The notes: generated by a model from the sequence alone, not told the origin. Numbered from the stretch's first letter, positions 21,251 to 31,800 are shown. The stretch: DNA of 64,000 nucleotides from Prorocentrum cordatum (GCA_963575745.1 CAUYUJ010017782.1:639678-703677); one strand, 5' to 3'. Made by a program: numbers and translations.

Positions 21251-21473
21251 GTCGATTTACGCACGTAACTCGGGCTGTAGGAGAGCTACAGAGCTCGTAC
21301 AGAAGACAATCCAGAAGCATCGGGGGCGTTCGGCTGTTGCATCGAGAGGTCTGAAATCGCTTGGGCTGAAAAATTATTCGTTCTCTTCATTTTTCCGACA
21401 TTATATATTGTCAGGAAGCTCTACGAGTCCCCCGGCGGTAAGAAAGGTTGACGGTTTACCGCCGGCGCCCAGT

Positions 21474-23577
21474 GTCTCAACTGGCGTCGTGATGGCATCG
21501 GCATTCCTCTCACGGATGAAGCAGGCGCATTGGTTTATTCCCACGCCATCTGGGCGGACAATGTCATCCTCGGGGCTTCCTCGACTGCTCAGCTTATTAT
21601 GATGGTGCGTCAGATGTCCGTACTTTTGTACTCCAGAGGGTATTCGTGGAAACCCAGCTCCCTGCAGTATATGCTCTGTGGGTTCCAGGACGTGCCTCAG
21701 GTGCCCATCCTGGTTGATTTCACGATTGGGGCCCCTGGTGGTGCCCAGATGCCGCCTCACGCTGCAGTTATGAAGAGGCGCCGTACTTCTCAGACGCCTA
21801 CGGTGCTGCAGCGCATGTCGATCCTTGGTGTGATGATTGATTCTGTTATGCAGACACATGTTGATGTCGTCCATCGTATCAGTTGCGGTGAGCGGGCCTT
21901 TTGGCACGAGAAGCGTTACTACTGTTGTCGGGATATCCCGCTCATCCGCCGACGCAGACGGTACGACGGCAAAGTAGGTGGCAGGATCCTTTTCTGAGCT
22001 GAGGGAATGACGTCGGATCAGAGTATTTTAACTGCACTGCATAAATGTGAGGGTAAGCTCTTAGCTAAGATGATGTGGAGGAGGAAAAGGGCGGGCGAGG
22101 ATTGGACTACGTGCATGCAGCGCGTGTACCTTCATGCCAGACGGGCCTTGCACTCGGCTGGTCTGCCGAATCTGCCGCAACTATTCCTGTATCGACAGTG
22201 GTGCTGGGCCAAAGATGTTTGTGCCACTGCCCAACGGATGTCGCTGTCGGCGCCGCTGCCCGACCCTGTGCTGTTTCGAGGATCACAGCTCGTGCCGCCA
22301 CCGGTATCAGTTACAGCGGATTCCCAGGTATCCAACTATGGGTCCCAGGTGACCCCTGTGACGACAAACCGACGGAGGATGATAAGCCAGATGCGGCGAA
22401 GGGCCCAAAAACGACGACGTATCGACCCCCCTGTGGCCTCGCAACAGCCTCCACAGAGCCCCTATGTTCCCTTGGATAGCTCTTACGGTAACACCGCGTA
22501 CAAACGACGACGGGTACGGGGTGATCTGGGGCCTGAGACGTACCATCCCCACTCTCTCTCTCGCTTGTGCATGCTGCATGCTGTGTCGCCGTGGACCGAG
22601 GAGAGGGATGCTTTCATTCGCACTCTTGATTCGAAGGAAGCCCGTGTGCTTGCCAGGCGTCGCGAGGGCGGCCGTCCTGCAGGCTTCCATCCATGGTCGC
22701 TACCGTTCAAGACGGTGGGAGGTCCTTATTGTTATGCTAACTTGAGCTGGGACGAGGACGGGTGGAGATATTTTGTCCGTGCGCTGCTGCGTTTGTGGGA
22801 CCTACCGCGCGTGCTCCAATACTGTGTCCTCAGAGATCCCAAAGGGCCCTACAGGATGGAGGCGGAGGACCTTACGGTGGAGGAGAAGCGTAGGAAGGAG
22901 GAGGCGGAAAAGGAGAAGGCTTCAAAACGTATTGCTCTGAACGAACAACGTCAGTCTTGGTGGGACTTTGGGTCCAAGGGTTTACCTATTTGAAATCTCG
23001 GGGGACTCTCTGGTGATCTGTAACTGGATTAACGGTCTATTTAGATGTACTGCGGACGTGTATTCGACGACGGTTTCTGCTATTCAGGACTTACTTTATT
23101 CGATGTCTGTGGAGATGCCCATGCACATTCGGGCCCCCCTCACGGGGATGTAATATGATGGAATGGACTTATCGGGAAGGGAACACGAGAGCTGATGAAC
23201 AGACTTGGATGGCTCGGAGGGGCCAGGACCACTTGACAATCGATGACAGGTTATTTACAATGAATGCTTCGAGCGTGCTCGGTGTGAGGGGCTTCTTCGA
23301 CGGAGGCCGCTCCTCTGAGGGTTGCGGCGGCGGCTGTGTCCTCGATCTGTACATTCTCCCATCGCTTCCCTCTCATCTCAATCATCTTAATAATCTTGAT
23401 GGCTCCGCCTTCCCGAGTGGCTACTGTTGGTGCGATGTCGCCTCTGAAGCCCTCTGTCTCCCGCCCACGTGTACAGTGACCCAGGCTGAACTTGTTGCTG
23501 CAAAGCACCTACTCAAAGGTGTGGTGGCGGTCCTGCAGGCGGTTGGCCTGTTGCCCCCCTTCTGCGTTAGGCTGTGA
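21474..23577 (+). pseudogene. LINE-type retrotransposon ORF2 C-terminal part (RT end, linker, RNase H-like), decayed
   Basis: Coding similarity starts at the first base after the B element (C-L-N-W-R-R-D-G-I-G-I-P-L). The reverse transcriptase catalytic box reads W-A-D-N (21,551-21,562) where LINEs usually have (F/Y)-A-D-D, followed by W-K-P-S-S-L-Q-Y-M. The frame is broken by TGA at 21,995-21,997 but continues from 22,007 to 22,993. That part is a basic linker ending in a Lys/Glu-rich helix. After a frame change comes G-D-S-L-V-I-C-N-W-I-N-G (DS at 23,004). After another come Y-R-E-G-N-T-R-A-D (23,170-23,196), F-D-G-G (23,296-23,307) and T-Q-A-E-L-V-A-A-K (23,479-23,505), and a stop at 23,577. 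The N-terminal endonuclease and RT fingers are absent. It is non-functional as it stands. Confidence 0.75.
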
Positions 23578-23861
23578 CTCGAGCGGGCCTGAACTCAGGC
23601 CTGTGGCTCTACGCAAAGCAAAAACCAAGGTTGACGGTGAACCGCGGGCCCCCAGTTTGGGCCAGTTCCTGCGGGGATTCTGGGGTGGCGGGGCTTGGCT
23701 GCTGGATGGCACCGCCAGCCTTTGGGTTCTAATCTAAAACCTATAGCCCTCGAGGAGCTATCTGGGAACTTAGTGCTTCCTTGTGGTGCTCGCTAGTTGC
23801 TTCGGGACTTTGAAGACTCGTCTCCTCCAGCTGTCGCCCAGCTGGTGCACAGGAGCCCAAA
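23578..23861 (+). other. Putative LINE 3' region with a degenerate A/B-type terminus
   Basis: About 23,601-23,655 aligns with the 3' module of A/B elements (GCTCTACG, then ACCAAGGTTGACGGTGAACCGCGGGCCCCCAGT), but the left hairpin arm is lost. The remainder (23,656-23,861) has no recognised repeat and no ORF of note. A short palindrome CCAGCTG...CAGCTGG lies at about 23,827-23,846. Confidence 0.4.
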
Positions 23862-25234
23862 CTGGGAGCCGGCGGTGAACCGTCAACCTTGGTTACCGCC
23901 GGGAACTCGTAGAGCTTCCTCGTGCAATGTTGGCGTTGCAATCTCGTATTCCGCGCGCGCGCGAGAGCGCGGTCGTATGGGGGAAGACTGGAGGAGAAGA
24001 AGGAGTGACGAGTAAGGAGATGAAGGAGGCTGAGAATGAGGATCAGGAAGAAGGAGGAGAAGCAGAGGAAGGAGAAGGAGGGGAAGGCATTGCCATCACT
24101 GAAAATGCAAACAGAATACGAGGAGTTTTTTGGTTCGTACTCTGGAAGCATACCGAGTTCGGGCATCTAGATCCACGAGACTAGCGCGTCCAATGATTTC
24201 TTCTCGATTGCTGTGACAACCAGCTCAGTAGCCCATCTTCAGCGCGAGTTCAGTCAAGAAAACCATCAACATGTCTTAAGATTTCCAGAGTAGGGACAGT
24301 TTTTTTTCGAACCTAGCTCTGGTAGCAGACCGAGTTCTGGCATCTAGCTACTCGAGACTAGCGCTTCTGATGGGTTTCTTCCGATTGCTGTGGCGAACAG
24401 CTCTGTAGCTCTGTAGATCATCTGCAGCTCGAATTAGCAGAAGAAAGTCCCCAACATGTCCAAGACAATTCGGCTAATGCAAATAGTTTTGCGGGCCCCG
24501 TTCTGGTAGCAGACCGAGTTCGGACATCTAGATACTAGAGACGAACGCGCCGAATGATTCTAGATGAATTATGTGTGCCTGCCAGCTCTGTAGCTCGTCT
24601 TTGGCCCGAGTTCAGTTAATAAAACCGTTATCATCTCTAAAACATTGCAGAGTGCGAGTATTTTTTTCGGACCCTGCTCTGATAGCAGGCCGAGTTCGGG
24701 CATCTAGGTGTTTTAGACTCGCGCGCCTGATGAGTTCCTTCCGATTGCTGTGCCAAACAGCTCTGTAGGTCTTCTGCAACTCGAGTTATGTGAAGAAACT
24801 CATCGGCATCTCCGTGCGAATAGGTTTGTGGGTCGAGTTCTGGTAGCAAACCGAGTTGAGACATCTAGACTTGAGACGAACGCGCCTGATGATCTTAGAT
24901 GCATTAGGTGTGCCTGCCAGCTCTGTAGCTCATCTGCAGCTCGAGTTAAGTTCAGAAAACCGACAGCACCTGTCAAGATGATACTAAACAGCCGATCCCG
25001 CCTGGATGCTTTTTGGCAGTCGTAGGTACCCGATCTACCTGAGATCAAGATGGCGAGCGGGACTCAGATCGAAGATGAGGGGGAAAATAATAGAGCGTTC
25101 AAGTTTCGAGAAATCAAATTTAAAGATGTAGAACAAGACAACATCCGTCGATTTTCTTTTGCCAACCAGCCCCCCGGCGCGCCGGAATTACTCTTCCAGC
25201 TTCGCCACTAACGCTCTTAGGGAAGCTCTACGAG
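23862..25234 (-). mobile_element. Complete family B element in reverse orientation
   Basis: Read on the minus strand, it starts GACTCGTAGAGCTTCCC at 25,234 and contains the B body and about five ~178 bp units (plus-strand landmark GACCGAGTTCnGGCATCTAG). It ends GGAAGCTCTACGAGTTCCC, the terminal hairpin and CGGCTCCCAGT at 23,862. At ~1.37 kb it is the clearest uninterrupted copy. Flanks on its own strand are TTTGT to the left and TTGGGC to the right. It separates LINE fragments 1 and 2. Diverged from most plus-strand copies, so it is probably older. Confidence 0.8.
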
Positions 25235-26157
25235 TCACAAACAAACCAAGGTACCGGTATCCCGAGCCTTGTTGGCCGTCGGGTCTCATCGCATCTACCT
25301 TCAGTTTTAGATGACGACACGCCCACAGAGACGGAGACCGCTTTACATCTGGGTGTCTTGGAAATCAGACGTGCGGCGATGCTACGCGGTCTGGGGCACT
25401 GGACGGAGCGCCCAGGCGCTTTTGTGGCGACCATGAGGTCGTCTCAGGAACGCGCGCCGTGGACTCGAGTGAGGAGCGGTGCACCACTGCGCGGTCCCGA
25501 TGCGTGGGGTTGCTCATTTGTATCGGTGGGTGGGGTGCAGTGGTGGCACAACCTAGATTGGTCAGAACAAGGATTTCAGGGGTTCATACGCGAAGTTTGC
25601 GAAGAGCACGTTGATGCATTGTTTCAGGTCAAGGAGTGTCGTGGGGCAAGAGGTGCTGCGTCTGTTGAACGCGGCCATAGTGACCCTACAGAGGCGGAGC
25701 TGACCAGGTGTGCACAACGACTGGCGGCGAACTTCGAAAATGAAACGACATCTACACGACGGGAGGGGATTGCTATGGAATTGAAAGTGGATTCTATGCT
25801 GATCGCGAACTGGATAAGGGGAGTGTGGTATACGAACAATGGGACATGTCAACAGCAGGTGGGAGAAACAATTGGTTTGCTGGTAAGGCTTGTCGGGATC
25901 TGGATATTGTGAGGCCTTCTTTGGGCTGTGATTTGTGGAAGCACTACTATGGAGAAAGCAATGCGCGTGCAGATGCTCTCACATGGGAGCTAAGAGATCA
26001 ACCAGATATGAGTATGAGTCGGACATTGAAAAACCAGAACTTTATGGATTACAGCATGGACAAATTAAGCGCGATCCGTGGTTCGTACGAGGGTGGCGTC
26101 TCGGAAGCAGGGGCTGGAGGGGGCTGGTGGCTGGATGGGGAGTTTACTCAGTCCTGA
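25235..26157 (+). pseudogene. Second LINE ORF2 fragment (linker plus RNase H-like motifs), frameshifted
   Basis: One frame is open from the edge of the reverse B element to 25,912. It resembles the linker of the first LINE copy, with W-T-E-R...A-F and N-L-D-W-S-E-Q-G against W-T-E-E-R-D-A-F and N-L-S-W-D-E-D-G. It then has V-D-S-M-L-I-A-N-W-I-R-G (DS at 25,790). A frameshift between about 25,850 and 25,905 leads to H-Y-Y-G-E-S-N-A-R-A-D-A-L-T-W (25,942-25,984). The following Y-E-G-G has Glu in place of the expected Asp (26,089). G-A-G-G-G-W-W-L-D then closes near a stop at 26,157. It is 5' truncated relative to copy 1. Confidence 0.7.
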
Positions 26158-26640
26158 ACCCTGAAACTGTTGCAGTCTTGATTTGTTATTTCTTCTAAAC
26201 GTTGGAAATCGAAGCCTCGGAAAACGGTTGCGCTCGAACCCGGGGTGGTCTGAGTGCCGATTTTGAGCGTAGTTGGGCGGCCGCTGTCTCGCCGCCATTC
26301 TCACGGATGGCTCCCCTCGAAAGTTTGGACAGTTCTCCCGTGGGCAATGTCTCGATTAACTACAGAGCCGTTCGGCAGAGAATTCGAAAGAACAAATGCA
26401 GAAGCGCTACTTTAAATTATCTGGACGCCCGAAATCGGTCTGCTATCAGAGCTGGGCCCCAAACAATATTCGTATTATGTTGTAATTTGTTGGAGATAAT
26501 GATGCGGTTCTTGACTTAACTCGAGTTGCAAATGATCTACAGGGCTGTTGGGCACAGCCATCGGAATACCATTATCAGGCGCGCTAGTCTGAAGTATCTA
26601 GATGCCTGAACTCAGTCTGCTACCAGAGCTGGGTCCGAAA
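26158..26640 (+). mobile_element. Degenerate family B tandem units
   Basis: Two to three diverged plus-strand copies of the ~178 bp B unit are recognisable by GAAATCGGTCTGCTATCAGAGCTGGG, TTGACTTAACTCGAGTTGC and TTATCAGGCGCG. No terminal module is present. LINE fragment 3 begins abruptly at about 26,641. Confidence 0.55.
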
Positions 26641-26994
26641 ACTAGTAGTGCCGCTGATGAGCTGACATGGGAGGCGAAGAGGGGGAGGACGGGAAGATGG
26701 AATGACTTCGGATATTTACGGCAACAGAGACACCTTATCAGACAGATCCGTGGAGGATGGGACGGTGGCGTGAGTGTAGAGGGCTCTGCTCTAGGTTGCT
26801 ATGTGGATGTCTCCCTGGGGGACAACCGTTGGCGACGAGTTTTCCAGGGGGCCTCTTTGCCCCCGTTGGGGGCCACTGTTACAGAGAGCGAGGTTTCAGC
26901 TTGTGAACGCCTGTTGCAAGGTGTTCGGCAGACTATCCGTGGGATTCTCGGGCCTCCAACCCCTAAGAGGTTGCGAGGGCGCGAGGGGCTCTAG
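26641..26994 (+). pseudogene. Third LINE ORF2 fragment (RNase H-like C-terminal end)
   Basis: The open frame starts abruptly at A-A-D-E-L-T-W-E-A-K-R-G, the region after the third RNase H-like motif in copies 1 and 2. It continues through R-G-G-W-D-G-G-V-S (DGG at 26,761) and a C-terminal part T-V-T-E-S-E-V-S-A-C-E-R-L-L (26,878-26,919), ending at a stop at 26,994. It overlaps copy 2 in content and so is a separate copy, not its continuation. Confidence 0.7.
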
Positions 26995-28130
26995 GGACTC
27001 TGCGCGGCTAGGGCGCTCGCGCCGTGTGTAGCCGACCCCAACGCCCCAACTCTGCTAATTTTTTAGAGATGAGGGTGGTTTTCTTGACTGAACTCGAGTT
27101 ACTTTCTGACCATTTCTCGTCCTGCCTCGCCCTCCCTCCTGCCGTCCTCTTTTCCTACATCCCTCGTCTCGTCCTCTTTCCCTGGGCGTGCTGTGTACTC
27201 CCCGCGCGGCGTTTCCCGTTTCCCTCGCCGAACGAGCCAGGACTGTTCTATATGCTCCCAGCGCTGCGTTCCCCCCCTCCCTGAAAGAGCCAAGGACGCC
27301 GTCGCCCGTCGCGTGAAACATCGCATGCAACGCCCTCGTCGTCACAGTGTGCGAAGCAACCCACAAACGGAAGCGCCAGATGTCACCCAAAGCGAATCAC
27401 ATCATATGAAGCGCCCCTTTCATTGCAGCAGCACAAAAAACAACCGAACACAAATTCGACATATTGTCGAGAGGTCTTGGAATCGTCATCGCACTTCATT
27501 CGTGAAATTTCGGATTGATCGGCGTGCTAACTACTTGTTTCAGACTACATGGGCATCCCATGGGCCTCTGGGGCCCCTCGGGGCCCCCGCGGGGCATCGC
27601 AGGGGCTTCCCGAGGCTTCGTGCTCTCAGGGGGCCTCCGGGCTCCCAGTGCGACCGCTGGGTGCCTGGCAGGGGCCGCGCAGCGACCGGCGGGGTGAGTG
27701 CCGCAATTGTGAGTATCGTGCTCGGTGGCACTCTCCATGGAGCCGCGAGCCCTGTGATGGATGTGACGAATTGGTGTGGGGGGCGCATGCGGGCGGTGGC
27801 GCTGGGGCCCGGCGGAGCTCCCTATGGGATTGCGAAATGTGCGAGGGGGGGCGTCAAAGTGGGCGCGGGGGCGCGTGGACGTGGCGCTGGGGCCATCACA
27901 GCCACAACCACTACAGCCATGGCCACCATGGCCACAGTCACTACGGACAAGGCCAGCACGGCCGGCCAGCGCGGCCACGGCCACATCGGCACGGCCATGG
28001 ACTACGGCCACAGCCACCAGGGCCACGTCACTACGGCACAGCTACGGCCAGGGCCACCACCATCACGGCCACCGGCCACGGCCAGGATAGCCAAGCCAAA
28101 GCCACGGCCACCACGGCCACGGCCATAGAC
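26995..28130. other. GC-rich low-complexity stretch, no gene recognised
   Basis: 27,540-27,690 is G/C-rich (TGGGGCCCC blocks). One degenerate unit of the 90 bp satellite lies at about 27,780-27,860 (GGCGCATGCGGGCGG, GGAGCTCCCTATGGG). 27,895-28,125 is built from GGCCAC/CCATGGCCAC/CTACGGCCA units. The long overlapping frames on both strands are composition effects. A TTGACTGAACTCGAGTT remnant of a B unit is at about 27,082. Confidence 0.5.
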
Positions 28131-28470
28131 TAGCGCTTCGGCTGATTTTCTTTCGATTGCTGTGCCAAACAGCTCTGCAGCTCATCTACAGCTCGAGTTC
28201 AAGCGCGAAGCGCATCATGCTCTTCCAGGAAAGAGCAGAGTACGAATAGTTTTGCGGGCCCAGTTCTGGTAGCAGATCGAGTTCGGACATCTGGATACTT
28301 GAGACTAACACACCTGATGATTCTGAATTAGGTGTGCCTGCCAGCTCTGTAGCTCTTTTACAGCTCGAGTTCAGTGCAGAAAACCGATAGCCCCTGTCGA
28401 GATGGCACTAAACATCCGATCCCGCCTGAGTTCTTTTTGACAGTAAGATGTACCCGATCGACCTTATTCA
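28131..28470 (-). mobile_element. Family B tandem units, reverse orientation
   Basis: Plus-strand landmarks TTCGATTGCTGTGCCAAACAGCTCTG, GCAGATCGAGTTCGGACATCTGG and GTACCCGATCGACCTT match the minus strand of B units, as in 23,862-25,234. No terminus is visible. From 28,471 to ~28,980 I see nothing recognisable. Confidence 0.6.
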
Positions 28471-28984
28471 TGCATTTGTGTTCGTACGACATCGTGTGGT
28501 TCCTCGCTTCCAGCGGCCTTTCCGTGCTTCTGCCTTCTAACCTATGGCGCACGGGTTGTTCTGAGCCATCGAATTTGAATATCCTTTCTTCCGGGCAATG
28601 CCTGTGGTAATTCCCAGTTGAGACCGTTTGGTGACGCCATTGATCTCACCATTCTCCACATTAAACTACGCTTGTAATGCCCATCCGGTTGCTCAGGAGA
28701 TTTTGCGTTTTTTAATTCGCGCTCGACAGCAATGTGGGATTTTGGCCCATTCTCGATTTTATGCAGTATGCAAAAAAAGTATTTTCTCGAATATCTAGTT
28801 TGAGTATACTTGTTTCAGTCTGTAGTGGATTCTATTTTTGTTGGCGGTTTTAACGTGCCATGCACGCAGGCTTCGGTGCAGACATTCTGTCATCCCTGAA
28901 GGTTCTTGATTCCGAAATACTTGGAGTGAGGAGACTTGCGTTTTTGAACGTGTAAGATTTCCTACCACAGGTCCATATTCAATT

Positions 28985-29153
28985 TTCAATGAGCGTGCGG
29001 GCGCAACCACTGGGCCTTCGGTGGAGCTCCCTATGGGGTTGCGAAGCGTATGGGGTGTGTGCAGAAATGGGCGAGGGGGGCGCATGCGGACGCAGCTGGT
29101 AGGGTCTTCGGTGGAGCTCCTTATGGGGCCACGAAACGTGTGAGGGGTGTGCC

Positions 29154-29155
<2 letters not shown>
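28985..29155 (+). repeat. Two units of the 90 bp satellite
   Basis: GTGGAGCTCCCTATGGGG and GTGGAGCTCCTTATGGGGCCACGAAACGTGTGAGGGGTGTGCC match the reverse complement of the main satellite block at 53,860-55,540. A further partial unit follows the microsatellite at about 29,428-29,500, so the microsatellite lies within the satellite. Confidence 0.75.
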
Positions 29156-29428
<273 letters not shown>

Positions 29429-29554
29429 CATGCGGGCGCAGCCGCACTGGGGCCTTCGGCGGGGCTCCCTGGGGCCGCGAAACGTGCGAGGGGCTTGCCC
29501 ACATGTGCGTGGTGATGGGGGTGGGGGGGGTTGGGGGGATGAGGAGGTGGGGGC

Positions 29555-30530
29555 CAGTGTAAACCCAAGAGCCATCAACGATGCTGGATTAAACCCTCCC
29601 TCCAAGCTCCCTCTTCACAGGCCCCCCCGCGACGGTTCATTTCCATGAGTGGAACTGCCTCGTTGGAAGACACCCGTCTGGAGACCCTGAAGCATGCCAA
29701 AAGATGTTCGCGGGATTCCAACTCCACGGATCAAACTGACTGTTGTGTCTGAACGATTCTGCATCGTGGCAGAACGCCATGTTTAGAACTTCAGCACAAA
29801 TATTCAACGTGACTGCTGCACCCGCGTAATCCTGAATCCTTCCAACGCATTCTTTCTGGAACGTCGATGAAGAACATCCGTGGGATTTTCGCAAATAGTA
29901 ACGCCGAGTGCGCGCGGCGCTGAGGCGAGAGCCATCTTTTGGAAAGGAGGCGCCTTCAGCCCGTGAAACCCTGGCAACTTTTTGAAACGAAAGTGCGCGG
30001 CGCTAAAGCGATGGCCACATTTCGCAAACGACCCGCCCTCAATCCGTGCCATTCTCTCACATTACTTTTTAAAAGGAATGTGCGCCGCGCTGAGAGAGCC
30101 ACATTTCGAAAACGACCCGCCCTCAGTCCGTGAAGCTCTTTGCAAGGTTTGAAAGCGAATGTGCGCCGCGCTACGGCGAGAGCCACATTCTGAAAACCAC
30201 CCGCCCTCAGTCCGTGAAGCTCTCTTCAAGTTTTGAAAGCGAATGTTCGCCGCGCTAAGGCGGAAACCACATTTTGAAAACGACCCGCCCTCAGTCCGTG
30301 AAGCTGTTGCAAATTTTGAAAACGAATATGCGCGGCGCTAAGGCGAAAGGCGCAGTTTGAAAACCACCCTCCCTCAATCCGTGCAACTCTAGCAAAAATA
30401 TTCTTAAAAGGAATTTGCGCCGCGCTGAGAGTCATTTTGTAAGCTTCAGAGCCATAAGTGGTGAGGACGTCTCAAGCGGAACGCCCGGCCCGCCCTAAAC
30501 AGGCCTCGGGGTGCGACAGGGAAAAGTTAT
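29555..30530. repeat. Composite repeat, copy 1 (~0.95 kb)
   Basis: The head AGTGTAAACCCAAGA and a ~340 bp unique part (CCCTCCAAGCTCCCTCTTCA, ATTCCAACTCCACGGATCAA) precede about seven tandem units of ~83 bp (landmark GTGCGCSGCGCTAAGGCGAGAGCC, then CGCCCTCAATCCGTG), 29,905-30,440. The tail CTTCAGAGCCATAAGTGGTG...CGCCCGGCCCGCC...GTGCGACAGGGA runs straight into (GGA)n. Copies 2 and 3 have the same order. It is non-coding. Confidence 0.8.
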
Positions 30531-30539
30531 CTATGAGGA

Positions 30540-30739
30540 AAACGAATGGAGGAGGAGGAGGAGGAGGAGGAGGCAGAAGAGGAGGAGGAGGACGAGGAGG
30601 ACGAGGAGGAGGAAGATGAGGAGGAGGAACAGGAGGAGGAGGAGGAGGGGGTGGAGGAGGAGGAGGAGGAGGACGAGGACGAAGAGGAGGAGGAGGAGGG
30701 GGGGAAAGGAAGAGGGAGAGAAGGAGGAAGAGGAGGAAA

Positions 30740-30793
<54 letters not shown>

Positions 30794-31125
30794 GATGATG
30801 ATGTGAAGGAGGAGGAGGAGGAGGAGGAGGAGGAGGAGGAGGAGGAGGAGGAGGAGGAGGAGGAGGATGAGGAGGAGGAGGAGGAGGAGGAGGATGAGGT
30901 GGGGGGTGGAGGAAGAGGTGGGGGGAGGAGGAGGAGGAGGAGGAGGAGGAGGAAGAGGAGGACGAGGAGGAGGAGGAAGAGAAAGGAGGAGGAGGAGGAG
31001 GAAAAAGAAAAGGACGAGGAGGAGGAGGAGGAGCAAGAGGAGGCGGAGGAGGAGGAGGAGGAGGAAGAAGAAAAGGAAGAGGAAAAGGAAGAGGAAGAGG
31101 AACAGGAAAAGGAAGAGGAATGCTA
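30540..31125. repeat. (GGA)n - (GAT)n - (GGA)n triplet array
   Basis: GGA-rich 30,546-30,736, pure GAT 30,738-30,795, then GGA/GGAA to about 31,120. Long open frames on both strands (poly-Glu, Arg, Asp, Met, Ser, Pro, Leu) follow from the triplet period and are not genes. 31,126-31,383 has no recognised feature. Confidence 0.95.
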
Positions 31126-31383
31126 TTATCAACAATACTCATAATACGAAGACTTATATGGCTAGTAATATTCATAGTGTAATCAACATTTGTAATAAGA
31201 AATATGTCTACTGAAACTAATACGCAGACTGATAACACGAATACAATCATGAGGGATACTAGTAACACTACGAACACTAACACTAGTAATCATAATAATA
31301 ATCGTCATACTATTAAGAAGTTTATTTTTAATACGCGTAATGCTAAGATGGGTATTAATATATAAATGCGAATACTATTTGGG

Positions 31384-31454
31384 ATAGTAGTGTAGTAGTA
31401 GTGGTAGTATTAGTAATAGTATTATTATGTGTTTTAGTAGTTGAAGCAGTCGTC

Positions 31455-31487
<33 letters not shown>

Positions 31488-31491
31488 CTAG

Positions 31492-31534
<43 letters not shown>

Positions 31535-31559
31535 CGTCGTAGTAATAGTAGTTGTAGTC

Positions 31560-31621
<62 letters not shown>

Positions 31622-31634
31622 CGTAGTCGTAGTC

Positions 31635-31728
<94 letters not shown>

Positions 31729-31732
31729 CAGC

Positions 31733-31765
<33 letters not shown>

Positions 31766-31768
31766 TGC

Positions 31769-31800
<32 letters not shown>

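Larger units (their letters stand above)
17902..21473 (+). mobile_element. Family B element (outer) containing a 2 kb block of A elements
   Basis: The left end AACTCGCAGAGCTTCCC starts at 17,902. The body is interrupted after GAGTAAT (17,951) and resumes at 19,992 with TCCGGGGCGCTGG, restoring the normal B sequence. It then has about six ~177 bp units, AGGAAGCTCTACGAGTC, a GTAA/TTAC hairpin and CGCCCAGT at 21,473. LINE coding sequence follows immediately. Confidence 0.7.

Noticed and set aside
1-21473. CRISPR array, suggested by many hairpin repeats
   Set aside because: Spacing is irregular, the units are hundreds of bases long and nested, the genome is eukaryotic and no cas gene is present.
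1-23600. Families A and B as spliceosomal introners with GT...AG ends
   Set aside because: The 3' end is CAG(T), but the 5' tip is NMCTCG preceded only by a T, so GT is present only when the target supplies G. Removing a GT...AG unit would also leave the target one base off. Splicing cannot be excluded without RNA data, but the ends do not support it.
29905-30440. ~83 bp units as tRNA-like genes or SINE heads
   Set aside because: No cloverleaf could be drawn, and no clear A or B box was found at the right spacing.
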